Below are positions 1-8,071 of a stretch of 64,000 bases of DNA, one piece after another. A model generated the notes under the pieces. It was given only the letters and a program-made list of their open reading frames with translations, did not search any database and was not told where the DNA came from. Location: positions 62,001 through 126,000 of the forward strand of contig CAWIUG010000005.1 in the NCBI GenBank assembly GCA_963839165.1. The letters are read 5' to 3'. Position 1 is the first letter of the stretch; the number at the start of each line of letters is the position of its first letter. The DNA comes from DATFVA01 sp963839165 (GTDB lineage: Bacteria; Bacteroidota; Ignavibacteria; Ignavibacteriales; Ignavibacteriaceae). A program made the translations under genes and the position numbers.

Positions 1-151
1 ATAATTGGGGATGGGGAGGATTTATTTTTAGTGGGAAAAATATGCAGTTCAAAAATTATATTTCCCCTATATTAATAATCCTGACTTAATTTGATAGATA
101 TAGGTTATTCATAATTAACTAATTAATCATCAAATATGCAGGGAGAGTTAT

Positions 152-1198
152 ATGATTGGAATCGTCGGATTTGGTTCTTATCTTCCACGATACAGGGTTA
201 AAGTTGAAAACATTTCAAGGGAGTGGGGAGCCGATCCAGAAGCAATTAAGCGAGGTTTGTTATTGTATGAGAAGACCGTTCCCGGTCTTGATGAGGATAC
301 TATAACAATCTCAGTACAGGCTGCAAAGTATGCTCTTCAGCGCTGCGGTATAAATCCTGCCGATATAGGTGCCGTTTATATCGGGTCTGAATCGCATCCA
401 TACGCTGTTAAACCAAGCGGCACAATTTTAATAGACGCCCTTGGTATTGGTCCTGACGTTCACGTTGCAAGTTATGAATTTGCATGTAAAGCAGGTACAG
501 AAGCAATGTTTGTTGCATATGGACTGGTTAAAGCCGGTGAAGTAAAGTATGCTCTGGCAATAGGTGCCGATACTTCTCAGGGAGCTCCGGGTGACGCACT
601 TGAATATTCTGCGTCAGCAGGAGGTTCTGCTTTTATAATTGGACAGGAAAATGTTGTTGCCGAATATTTATTCACACATTCTTATACTTCAGATACTCCT
701 GATTTCTGGAGAAGAGAAGGTGAATTTTATCCAAGACATGCAGGACGTTTTACGGGTGAGCCCGCTTACTTCAGACATGTAGTCAATGCGGGTAAAGGCC
801 TGCTCGATAAATCAGGATTGAAACCTGAAGACTTTAAGTATGCAGTGTTCCATATGCCTAACGGGAAGTTTCCTCAGATGGCAGGCAAACAGCTGGGGTT
901 TACAAAAGAGCAGCTTGAGACAGGGTGGATAGTTCCCTGGATGGGAAATACTTATTCCGGTTCTTCTCCTACAGGCTTGTCGGCAGTTCTTGATGTTGCG
1001 GATCCTGGTGATAAAATATTTATGGTCTCTTTCGGTTCAGGTGCCGGAAGCGATGGTTTTATCTTCCAGGTTACCGATAAAATAAAAGCGGTTCAGAATA
1101 AGGCGCCGAAGGTGAGAGATATGCTTGATAATGATAAGATCTATCTCGACTATGGTGAATATGCCAAATTCCGTCGTAAAATAATCTTGAACGAATAG
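152..1198 (+). CDS. Hydroxymethylglutaryl-CoA synthase, archaeal type
   Basis: The 348-residue product matches the short archaeal-type HMG-CoA synthases, which condense acetyl-CoA with acetoacetyl-CoA in the cytoplasm. The thiolase-fold catalytic set is visible: Glu80 in IGSESHPYAVKP, the acylated Cys112 in EFACKAGTEA, and His234 in FHMPNGKFP. The C-terminal GSGAGSDGF loop is also typical. The ATG follows a GGGAGAG ribosome site with good spacing. It is 14 bp upstream of a thiolase, which is followed by a DUF35 protein, the same order as the archaeal thiolase/HMG-CoA synthase/DUF35 complex. Family assignment is firm. Whether it works in mevalonate synthesis or in breakdown of branched acyl-CoAs cannot be told from sequence. 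The neighbouring AtuA-like genes lean toward acyl-CoA metabolism. Confidence 0.9.
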   Translation: MIGIVGFGSYLPRYRVKVENISREWGADPEAIKRGLLLYEKTVPGLDEDTITISVQAAKYALQRCGINPADIGAVYIGSESHPYAVKPSGTILIDALGIGPDVHVASYEFACKAGTEAMFVAYGLVKAGEVKYALAIGADTSQGAPGDALEYSASAGGSAFIIGQENVVAEYLFTHSYTSDTPDFWRREGEFYPRHAGRFTGEPAYFRHVVNAGKGLLDKSGLKPEDFKYAVFHMPNGKFPQMAGKQLGFTKEQLETGWIVPWMGNTYSGSSPTGLSAVLDVADPGDKIFMVSFGSGAGSDGFIFQVTDKIKAVQNKAPKVRDMLDNDKIYLDYGEYAKFRRKIILNE

Positions 1199-1212
1199 AG
1201 GGAGGAGAAAAA

Positions 1213-2364
1213 ATGAGAGAAGTTGCTGTAATTGGTGCTGGAATGACAAAGTTCGGAGAACTTTGGGGAAAATCAATAAAAGATATTTTTGTTGAAGCTG
1301 CAATAAAGGCTATAGAGGATGCGGGAGTTGATCATATCGATTCTATGTATGTCGGCAGTATGTCGAGCGGATTGTTCGTTGGTCAGGAACATCTTGGAGC
1401 TGTAATGGCTGATTACCTGGGAGTTACACCCATTCCTTCAACCCGTGTGGAATCTGCCTGTGCATCCGGAGGTGTTTCATTCAGGCAGGCATACCTTGAG
1501 GTTGCCTCGGGACAAAGCGATATAGTACTTGCGGGCGGTGTAGAGAAAATGACCGACGGGGCTGACGTTACAGACACGCTAGCTACGGCCGCAGATCAGG
1601 AGTATGAAGTATACCAGGGCATTACATTCCCCGGACTTTATGCCATGATCGCTAATGCTCATATGCACCAGTATAAAACAAAAAGAGAACATCTCGCGGC
1701 TGTTGCCGTGAAGAATCATCGGAACGGTGCAAAGAATCCCAATGCCCAGTTCCGTTCAGAAATTACTATTGATAAAGTTCTTAACTCAACCCTCGTGGCT
1801 GATCCTCTTCGTCTGCTCGACTGTTCGCCTGTGAGTGACGGCGGAGCAGCTGTGATACTATGTTCGATGGATATAGCAAAGAAGATTACCAAATACCCTG
1901 TAAGAGTTAAAGCGTCGGCTCAGGCGTCAGATACTATAGCTCTTCACAGCCGTGGAAGTCTTACTTCACTGGCTGCAGTTTCAAGGGCGGCTGAGAAAGC
2001 ATATAAACTGGCAAACCTTAAACCGGAGAATATTGATTTCGCAGAGGTGCACGACTGCTTCAGCATAGCCGAAATCGTGGTAACCGAAGATCTCGGGTTC
2101 TTTGATAAAGGATGCGGAGGACCTTCTGTTGAAGAAGGACTTACATCACTTGAATCGGGGAAGATTCCTATTAATACGAGCGGTGGACTCAAATCGAAAG
2201 GTCACCCGGTAGGAGCTACCGGAATTGCTCAGATCATAGAACTTTATGAACAGCTTCAGGGTAAAGCTGGTGCACGCCAGGTAAAGAACGCTCACATCGG
2301 TATGGCTCAGAATATGGGCGGATCGGGTGCAAGTTGTGTAATTCATATATTGGAGGCAATATGA
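1213..2364 (+). CDS. Acetyl-CoA acetyltransferase (archaeal/SCP-x-type thiolase)
   Basis: The 383-residue thiolase would make or cleave acetoacetyl-CoA. The nucleophile Cys83 lies in ESACASGGVSFR and the catalytic His in the KGHPVGATG motif near the C-terminus. The pattern is that of archaeal/SCP-x thiolases rather than the FadA/AtoB type. In the archaeal complex this enzyme hands acetoacetyl-CoA directly to HMG-CoA synthase, with DUF35 bridging the two. The start has a GGAGGAG ribosome site 14 bp after the synthase, and its stop overlaps the next start as ATGA, so the three genes are translationally coupled. Substrate chain length is not determined by what can be seen. Confidence 0.92.
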   Translation: MREVAVIGAGMTKFGELWGKSIKDIFVEAAIKAIEDAGVDHIDSMYVGSMSSGLFVGQEHLGAVMADYLGVTPIPSTRVESACASGGVSFRQAYLEVASGQSDIVLAGGVEKMTDGADVTDTLATAADQEYEVYQGITFPGLYAMIANAHMHQYKTKREHLAAVAVKNHRNGAKNPNAQFRSEITIDKVLNSTLVADPLRLLDCSPVSDGGAAVILCSMDIAKKITKYPVRVKASAQASDTIALHSRGSLTSLAAVSRAAEKAYKLANLKPENIDFAEVHDCFSIAEIVVTEDLGFFDKGCGGPSVEEGLTSLESGKIPINTSGGLKSKGHPVGATGIAQIIELYEQLQGKAGARQVKNAHIGMAQNMGGSGASCVIHILEAI

Positions 2365-2750
2365 TTAGTCCAAGATATTTCCGCGAAATACCTCAGCGTT
2401 ACAGACTTGAAGCTGGTCGCTGCAAGAAATGCGGTAAGATTTATTTTCCTCCGCGCGGTTATTGCGGCGAGTGTAAATCGAAAGAATTTGAAACCATAAA
2501 ACTTTCAGAGACAGGGAAAATTCTAACGTATACAATCATCAGGGTAGGACCCTCAAACTTCTCGCAGGAAACACCTTATGCGGTTGCAATTGTAGAAGTT
2601 AACGACGGCGTCAGGTTAACGATGCAGGTCGCTGATATCGATGTTAATAAGGTTGAGATCGGCCAGAAAGTAAAAATCATCTTCAGGCGGATACAGGATG
2701 AAGGTAAATCCGGACTCCATTGCTACGGCTATAAGGCGGTTGTAATTTAA
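2361..2750 (+). CDS. DUF35 OB-fold Zn-ribbon protein
   Basis: This 129-residue protein has an N-terminal rubredoxin-like zinc ribbon with Cys21, Cys24, Cys35 and Cys38, followed by an OB-fold domain that in this family binds CoA. In archaea the homologue is the scaffold of the thiolase/HMG-CoA synthase complex and supplies a shared CoA-binding site for channelling. I chose the ATG at 2361: it overlaps the thiolase stop by 4 nt and has a GGAGG site at 2352-2356. An earlier in-frame start at 2334 would lie inside the thiolase and has no such site. Two hairpins with T tracts follow, so the trio probably ends here. Confidence 0.88.
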   Translation: MISPRYFREIPQRYRLEAGRCKKCGKIYFPPRGYCGECKSKEFETIKLSETGKILTYTIIRVGPSNFSQETPYAVAIVEVNDGVRLTMQVADIDVNKVEIGQKVKIIFRRIQDEGKSGLHCYGYKAVVI

Positions 2751-2767
2751 ATCTGCGTGATCTATAT

Positions 2768-2811
2768 TTCTGAATCATATGAAGGTTTTTTATCATTTGA
2801 TTCAGAATTTT
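2768..2811 (+). terminator. Hairpin terminator after the DUF35 gene
   Basis: A perfect 10-bp inverted repeat (TTCTGAATCA / TGATTCAGAA) extends to about 15 pairs with one mismatch and is followed by TTTT. It sits 17 bp after the DUF35 stop. The loop is rather long. Confidence 0.55.
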
Positions 2812-2815
2812 GAAG

Positions 2816-2867
2816 AGGCAAAGTTTTAAGTCTTATCATTGCTCAAAATTTTGTCTCTTTCTTTTTT
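2816..2867 (+). terminator. Second hairpin terminator, T-rich tail
   Basis: AGGCAAAGTTTT at 2816-2827 can pair with AAAATTTTGTCT at 2845-2856 (12 pairs including G-U), followed by CTTTCTTTTTT. It is in tandem with the preceding hairpin. Together they probably separate the HMG-CoA trio from the AtuA pair. Confidence 0.5.
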
Positions 2868-2971
2868 AAAGAATCGATCCTTCCTGGTTGCCCCTGATAA
2901 ATTGGTTAATCATAAAGGAATTCAAAAAATTACATTATATTATGTCATAATAATTATCGGAGTGATATTAG

Positions 2972-4342
2972 TTGAAAGATAAAATAAGAATAGCCTCCGG
3001 CCAGGGTTTTTGGGGAGACCTCATTGATGCTCCCTATAACCAGGTCACTAAAGGTGAGGTGGACTACCTGGTGATGGACTACCTGGCAGAGGTAACGATG
3101 TCCATTCTTCAGAAACAAAAGATGAGAAATCCTAATCTTGGGTATGCCAGGGATCTCCCTGACCTTATGAAAAGAATTCTGCCCGTTTGTGTGGAAAAGG
3201 GAATTAAGGTCATAACGAATGGAGGAGGAGTTAATCCTATAGCTTGTGCGGATTCAATCCTTGAGATTGCTATGGGTCTCAATATTAAAAAGCTTGATAT
3301 CGCAGTAGTGATAGGGGATGATATACGTAATAATATTGATGAGATTATCGCTGCAGGTTGTGAGCTTAATAATATGGATACGGGTGATTCTATTATTCCT
3401 TATAAGGATAAGCTTGTGAGTGCAAATGTGTACTTCGGCGCTATGCCTATTGTTGAGGCCCTTAAGCGCGGAGCAGATATTGTAATTACAGGAAGAACTA
3501 CAGATACAGGGTTAACACTGGCTCCGATGATTTATGAGTTTGGATGGGACAGTAATAATTATGATCTGATGTCAGCCGGAACGGTTGCGGGCCATATACT
3601 CGAATGCGGCGCTCAGTCTTCAGGAGGAAATTTCCTGGGTGACTGGAAATCGATTGAGAATATGGCTGAAATAGGTTTCCCGATCGCTGAGGCACACCCT
3701 AACGGCGATGTTATCATTACCAAACATTCCGGCACTGGCGGCAGAGTCTCTTTTGAAACAGTCGCTGAACAGCTGGTTTATGAAATTGGTGATCCGAAAT
3801 CATATATAACTCCTGATTGTGTAGCTGACTTTTCTTCGATAAAACTTGAGGATCTTGGCAATGACAGGGTCCGTGTATTTGGTGTAAAAGGGAAAGAGGC
3901 TACTGATTCATATAAAGTATCCTGTTCTTATGCAGACGGATTTGCTTCAGCTGCAAACCTTACTTATTCCTGGCCTGAGGCATTAACTAAGGCAAAAGCT
4001 GCTGATAAAATATTAAGAAAACGTCTTGAGAATCTCGGACTTAAATTTGATGAGATCAGAACTGAATATGTGGGCTATAATTCAACTCACGGCCCTCTGG
4101 TTCCTGACATTGACGAGGATAAAATTAACGAGGTAATGCTCAGGGTTGCTGTTCGTTCAAAAGATTATGAGTCACTAAAAAGGTTCGGGATGGAAATTGC
4201 ACCGCTTATTCTTACCGGTCCCCCCAGTGTTACAGGTTTTGCGGGAGGAAGACCTAGACCGAGTGAGGTAATAGCTTACTGGCCAGCATTGATCCCAAAG
4301 AAACTAGTGGAACCTAAGGTTAAAATACTGGAGCTGAAATGA
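2972..4342 (+). CDS. AtuA family protein (DUF1446), N-terminal part
   Basis: The 456-residue protein belongs to the DUF1446/AtuA family, named after the first gene of the Pseudomonas acyclic-terpene utilisation cluster. Its biochemical role has not been established to my knowledge. Recognisable parts are the N-terminal RIASGQGFWGD, an internal NGGGVNPIA segment, ITGRTTDTGLTLAP near residues 170-185, and a C-terminal GGRPRPSEV stretch. The start is TTG: a GGAG at 2959-2962 lies 9 nt upstream and no better ATG or GTG is in frame. The gene overlaps the next by ATGA. In many proteins of this family the next ORF is fused as a C-terminal domain, so the two products probably act together, plausibly on branched acyl-CoA intermediates. 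Confidence 0.85.
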   Translation: MKDKIRIASGQGFWGDLIDAPYNQVTKGEVDYLVMDYLAEVTMSILQKQKMRNPNLGYARDLPDLMKRILPVCVEKGIKVITNGGGVNPIACADSILEIAMGLNIKKLDIAVVIGDDIRNNIDEIIAAGCELNNMDTGDSIIPYKDKLVSANVYFGAMPIVEALKRGADIVITGRTTDTGLTLAPMIYEFGWDSNNYDLMSAGTVAGHILECGAQSSGGNFLGDWKSIENMAEIGFPIAEAHPNGDVIITKHSGTGGRVSFETVAEQLVYEIGDPKSYITPDCVADFSSIKLEDLGNDRVRVFGVKGKEATDSYKVSCSYADGFASAANLTYSWPEALTKAKAADKILRKRLENLGLKFDEIRTEYVGYNSTHGPLVPDIDEDKINEVMLRVAVRSKDYESLKRFGMEIAPLILTGPPSVTGFAGGRPRPSEVIAYWPALIPKKLVEPKVKILELK

Positions 4343-4656
4343 AAAAACGATTATTGGATATTGCTCACGGCAGGAGCGGAGATAAAGGAGATGCCGCAAA
4401 CGTTGGAATTATTGCCTATAATGATAAAGGCTATGAAATAATTAAGAAGCAGCTGACCCGGGAAAGAGTTAAGGAGCATTTTAAAGGGATATGTTTTGGG
4501 GATGTTGAACGGTATGAACTTCCTAATATAAGAGCACTTAACTTTATCCTTAATAAGACTTTAGGCGGCGGAGGCACAGTTTCTCTGAAGCACGATGCTC
4601 AGGGAAAAACTCTTGCGGCAGCCCTTCTTCGTATGGAGCTTGAGGTTGAGGATTGA
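4339..4656 (+). CDS. AtuA-like C-terminal domain protein
   Basis: This 105-residue protein corresponds to the small domain that is C-terminal in fused AtuA proteins. Its opening LLDIAHGRSGDKGDAANVGI is characteristic, and it ends with a glycine-rich LGGGGTVSLKHDAQGKT segment. The ATG overlaps the AtuA stop by 4 nt, so the two are coupled. The function is unknown; a partnership with the upstream protein is inferred from fusion and overlap. It ends 166 bp before prfB, with an inverted-repeat element in between. Confidence 0.85.
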   Translation: MKKRLLDIAHGRSGDKGDAANVGIIAYNDKGYEIIKKQLTRERVKEHFKGICFGDVERYELPNIRALNFILNKTLGGGGTVSLKHDAQGKTLAAALLRMELEVED

Positions 4657-4670
4657 CCGCAATCTGTGGA

Positions 4671-4770
4671 TGTGTGCTCCCGAATTCGTTTAGGGATCTG
4701 ACCGCGAGTCATTTTGATCCCGAATAATATTGGCCGGGTAATCTTAAGATTTCCTGGTCGGGAACACACT
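4671..4770. repeat. Inverted-repeat element (possible MITE or structured RNA)
   Basis: The ends GTGTGCTCCCGA (4672-4683) and TCGGGAACACAC (4758-4769) are inverted repeats matching at 11 of 12 positions. Inside are a second pair GGGATC / GATCCC and the palindrome AATCTTAAGATT. TGGA occurs immediately on both sides (4667-4670 and 4770-4773), which could be a target duplication or chance. No open frame of note is present. Confidence 0.35.
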
Positions 4771-4822
4771 GGAAATGACATAAGTAAAAAATTCTAAAAT
4801 GTAAAAAGTGCAGGAGATGTAA

Positions 4823-5924
4823 ATGTACGTAGATGAATTAAAACAGCTTGAAGAATATATGGAAAGAATAGGGACATTAAGAGGTTATCTTTGACGTCGA
4901 TACAAAAGATTCAAAAATAAAAGAACTCCAGAACCAGACTTCACAGCCGGATTTCTGGAATGATCAGATGGGTGCACAGAAGATCCTCCAGGAAATTAAA
5001 TCATTGGAGAACTGGGTGAACCTTTGGAAAGAGATTGATAAAAAAGCTTCGGCGTTGAAGGAATTTATCCAGCTTGCTGAATTGGAGGAAGATGAATCCT
5101 TTCGGAACGATATTGAAAGTGAGCTAAGATCTGTGCAGCTGGCTGTTGAGGAAGCTGAGTTCAAAAATATGCTCAGTGGACGTGATGACGATAAGAATTG
5201 TATCCTTTCTATTCATTCCGGAGCAGGCGGTACAGAGGCACAGGACTGGGCGGAAATGCTCATGCGTATGTACCTCCGCTGGGGAGAACAAAACAATTTC
5301 AAAATGACCATTCTTGATATACTCGATGGAGATGGCGCCGGAATTAAGAGCGCCTCTATTGAAGTACAGGGGGAATTTGCTTACGGCTACCTTAAAGCTG
5401 AGAATGGTGTCCACCGTCTTGTAAGGATTTCTCCTTTCGATGCTAACAAAAGACGCCATACTTCATTTGCATCAGTTTTTGTAATTCCTGAAGTTGACGA
5501 CACAATTGAGATAGAAATAAATCCTGCCGATCTGAGGGTAGATACATATAGGTCGGGCGGTAAGGGGGGGCAGAACGTGAACAAAGTTGAAACGGCAGTA
5601 CGTATAACTCACATACCTACCGGTACTGTTGCGGCCTGCCAAAGTGAAAGATCTCAGCTTCAGAACCGGACGAATGCAATGAAGCTGCTGAAATCAAAAC
5701 TCTACCAGATAGAAAAGGAAAAACAGGAAGCAGAACTTGATGAGGTTGAAAAGAGTAAAATGAAGATTGAATGGGGAAGTCAGATCCGTTCATATGTTTT
5801 TCATCCTTATAATATGGTGAAAGACCACCGGACAGATGAGGAAACCTCCGATGTTCAGTCGGTAATGAACGGTGACATCAACAGGTTTATAAAAGCTTTT
5901 TTAATGAAGTTCAGCCAGAATTAG
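4823..5924 (+). CDS. prfB: Peptide chain release factor 2, programmed +1 frameshift
   Basis: RF2 releases nascent chains at UGA and UAA. The ORF starts at ATG 4823 (GGAG site at 4813-4816), runs 23 codons to CTT, and meets TGA at 4892-4894. Reading resumes in the +1 frame at GAC 4893, giving about 366 residues, the usual RF2 length. The peptide across the shift, LRGYL-DVDTKD, matches the conserved RF2 N-terminus. The specificity tripeptide SPF is in RISPFDANKRRHTS, and the peptidyl-transferase GGQ is in SGGKGGQNVNKVE. This is the classical autoregulatory frameshift: low RF2 makes the ribosome slip at CUU-UGA and make more RF2. It must be joined across the shift and is not a pseudogene. Confidence 0.96.
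4880..4895 (+). promoter_or_regulatory. prfB: RF2 programmed frameshift site
   Basis: The site consists of a Shine-Dalgarno-like AGAGG (4880-4884), a short spacer, then CTT TGA C. This matches the known RF2 slip site in which the P-site tRNA moves from CUU to UUU and the following C weakens UGA termination. Here the stop is codon 24, close to the position known from Escherichia coli. Confidence 0.93.
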
Positions 5925-6032
5925 TCTGATTTTCTTTCCAAAAAAGTTAGAGTATCTTGAAATAGAATTATTTATTACCCAAATTCCATTATTAATTTCC
6001 AGAAAGATTCTATCAGTAATAAAGAGGAAGTG

Positions 6033-7046
6033 GTGTTCAAGGCGATATTAAGACTCATTCCGGTAATTCTCCTGGTATTTGAGATGAGCTCTTCCTTTGC
6101 ACAAAGTTCATCAGATCTTAATAGTAGTTTCAAAAAATCATTATTCCTTACAGATCCGGAATCTAAGGGTGTATACCAGCTTGAAAGCAGGTTGAATCGT
6201 CCCGTTTCGCTGGATTCAATTAAATCATTCGACGATACCTTTGATCGCGGAAATAAAATCAAGTATTATCGATTGGGAATTGTCGGTGGTTCCTCCCTGG
6301 CCTTTTTAGGTGGATTTTATTTACGAATGAAAACAGCATGGTGGTATGATGATTCAAGGAAATTTCATTTTTCTTACGATGATAAGTATGTCAAGAATAT
6401 CGATAAAGTTGGTCATCTTTATGGTGCTGTTTTGTTTACTGAAGGATTTGGTATGGGGTTAAAATGGTCAGGATTAGATGAAGAATCATCATTATTATAT
6501 GGGGGAATTTTAAGTACGATCGTATATACTGGTATTGAAATTAAGGATGGATTTGCACCTTATTGGGGATTTGACCCGGGAGATATGGCTGCCGATCTGG
6601 TTGGTGCATTTTATCCTTATTTACAATCTAAGGTTTCCTTTCTTAAGGACTTTAATTTTAAGTGGAGCTATTGGCCGTCCCGAAGTCCTTATTTTAGTAA
6701 AATAGACGGTGTTAATCAAAACGATCAGTTCTTCACTGATGATTATGAAGGGCAAACATTCTGGCTGAGTATGAACGTCAGCAATTATTTTCCTAAGAAC
6801 TTTAAATCTTTTTGGCCTGATTTCCTGAATATTGCAATAGGACTGTCGGTAAAAGGACTTGATGGTCACGGAGGCGGAAATTATATAACCATCATTTCTC
6901 CTGATATAAATTTGCAGAAATTATTTAATTCCGACAATGAATTTTTAAGTTCACTTTTTGGTTATCTCGATTACCTGCACTTTCCTTTACCTGCGATCCA
7001 GATCTCACCGAGATTCATGGGATATGGAATATACCTTAATCCATAA
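6033..7046 (+). CDS. DUF2279 family predicted membrane/lipoprotein-like protein
   Basis: The 337-residue protein has an N-terminal hydrophobic signal (VILLVFEMSSSFAQ) and the DUF2279 core: DKVGHLYGAVLFTEGF, then LLYGGILSTIVYTGIEI and DGFAPYWGFDPGDMAADLVG. The family occurs in Bacteroidota and relatives and has no assigned function. The core contains about three membrane-spanning or re-entrant segments, and the rest looks beta-rich and envelope-located. GTG codons occur at 6030 and 6033. I prefer 6033 because AGAGGA ends at 6028 and leaves a usable gap. It stands alone between prfB and a minus-strand small ORF. Confidence 0.75.
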   Translation: MFKAILRLIPVILLVFEMSSSFAQSSSDLNSSFKKSLFLTDPESKGVYQLESRLNRPVSLDSIKSFDDTFDRGNKIKYYRLGIVGGSSLAFLGGFYLRMKTAWWYDDSRKFHFSYDDKYVKNIDKVGHLYGAVLFTEGFGMGLKWSGLDEESSLLYGGILSTIVYTGIEIKDGFAPYWGFDPGDMAADLVGAFYPYLQSKVSFLKDFNFKWSYWPSRSPYFSKIDGVNQNDQFFTDDYEGQTFWLSMNVSNYFPKNFKSFWPDFLNIAIGLSVKGLDGHGGGNYITIISPDINLQKLFNSDNEFLSSLFGYLDYLHFPLPAIQISPRFMGYGIYLNP

Positions 7047-7088
7047 ATATCCGGTTCACCGCCTCCAAAACCTTCGGTGTACGAAGTA

Positions 7089-7226
7089 TTAATCTGAATT
7101 ATTTTTCTTCTTTTTAACTTTTTGAACAAGTGTGGTTAGTAATATTCCCACTGTGGCAAAAGTCGAAGTATAACCAGCAATCTTTTTTATCTTCGATAAT
7201 TTCTTTTTCGTCTTCCTTGCACGCAT
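7089..7226 (-). CDS. Small basic single-pass membrane protein (45 aa), hypothetical
   Basis: A 45-codon frame on the minus strand starts with ATG at 7224-7226, preceded by AGAAGGA at good spacing, and stops at 7089-7091. The product has a Lys/Arg-rich head (MRARKTKKKLSKIKK), one hydrophobic segment (GYTSTFATVGILLTTLV) and a Lys-rich tail. I recognise no family. Support comes from the ribosome site, the coherent charge-hydrophobic-charge design, and a fit into a gap with no other gene. It is convergent with the DUF2279 gene. It could be a chance frame in AT-rich DNA. Confidence 0.42.
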   Translation of the reverse strand: MRARKTKKKLSKIKKIAGYTSTFATVGILLTTLVQKVKKKKNNSD

Positions 7227-7620
7227 AATATCCTTCTTTTTTTCTCAAGATAATTATTTCTGGTCCATTGCGCTGTTAACACTATTCCTATAAAACTTAC
7301 TGATGATAATCGACACAATACCTGCATTTTTATGTGATTTTTCTTATCTTTGTATATCAAATTTTATTAAAAAAAACTTTCGTTGTGCCTATTCTTAGTC
7401 TGTTTAAAGCAGATACCAGAATTTACCAGCAGAGATTACCAGATCTTAATCCTCATAGGAAAACCAGGTCTGCCGGAGAAATAAATTTAACCCCGGCGAG
7501 GTATTCCTTCCTTAAACTATTCGTTTCATTCAGACATAACTAATACTCGTTGAATATTATTCTCTGTTCTGTATTCCGGAATGGGCAGAACTGCTATTAA
7601 TCATTAATCCAGGAGAAAAA
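7227..7620. other. Non-coding stretch between divergent genes
   Basis: AT-rich sequence between the small minus-strand ORF and the GNAT-led operon. A TATCTTTG at 7345-7352 fits the Bacteroidota -7 consensus TAnnTTTG, but no convincing upstream box accompanies it. I see no RNA gene or hairpin. The operon promoter should lie here. Confidence 0.4.
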
Positions 7621-8070
7621 ATGTTGAGATTTAAAGAAATAAGAAAAGAGAAGGAATTTGATGAAGAACTTTCAAGAGAAAAATTTGTTGACTTCCTTTT
7701 TCACCATCTCGATAAATTCGGGGATTCAAAAGAGGCAATCGGAAAGTCGATTGATTACGCTTTCTCCGAAGAAAAAGGATGCGGAGGGTTCCTGCTTGCC
7801 GCATATAATAATGAGGGGCTCATAGGTGCTCTGGTCATGAACAATACAGGGATGTCAGGTTATATCCCGGAAAATGTACTTGTATATGTTGCAGTCGACT
7901 CAAAGTTCAGAGGAAAAGGCTACGGCAGGGAAATAGTTGATAAAGCGATTTCCATGGCCGACGGTAATATAAAGCTGCACGTTGAATATGAGAACCCTGC
8001 CAAACGGCTTTATGAGCGTATGGGCTTTACAACCAAATACGCTGAAATGAGATACATTAAAGAGAATTAA
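7621..8070 (+). CDS. GNAT family N-acetyltransferase
   Basis: The 149-residue product has the GNAT acetyl-CoA fold: beta strand VLVYVAVDSKFRGKGYGREIVDKAI carries the Arg/Gln-x-x-Gly-x-Gly type pyrophosphate loop (RGKGYG, about residues 98-103), and NPAKRLYERMGF is the usual final helix-turn. The substrate is unknown. An AGGAG site is 5 nt before the ATG. It opens a five-gene operon with gaps of 1-2 nt or overlaps, together with two racemases, a symporter and an N-acyl amino acid hydrolase, so a free amino acid or amine is a plausible acetyl acceptor. Confidence 0.85.
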   Translation: MLRFKEIRKEKEFDEELSREKFVDFLFHHLDKFGDSKEAIGKSIDYAFSEEKGCGGFLLAAYNNEGLIGALVMNNTGMSGYIPENVLVYVAVDSKFRGKGYGREIVDKAISMADGNIKLHVEYENPAKRLYERMGFTTKYAEMRYIKEN

Positions 8071-8071
8071 T

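Noticed and set aside
4823..4894. In-frame stop early in the release factor 2 gene, suggesting a pseudogene
   Set aside because: The site is the known programmed +1 frameshift signal, and the joined product has full RF2 length and motifs.
7334..7543. A 69-codon plus-strand open frame before the GNAT operon
   Set aside because: No ribosome site, no recognisable protein features, and it lies in what should be the operon's promoter region.
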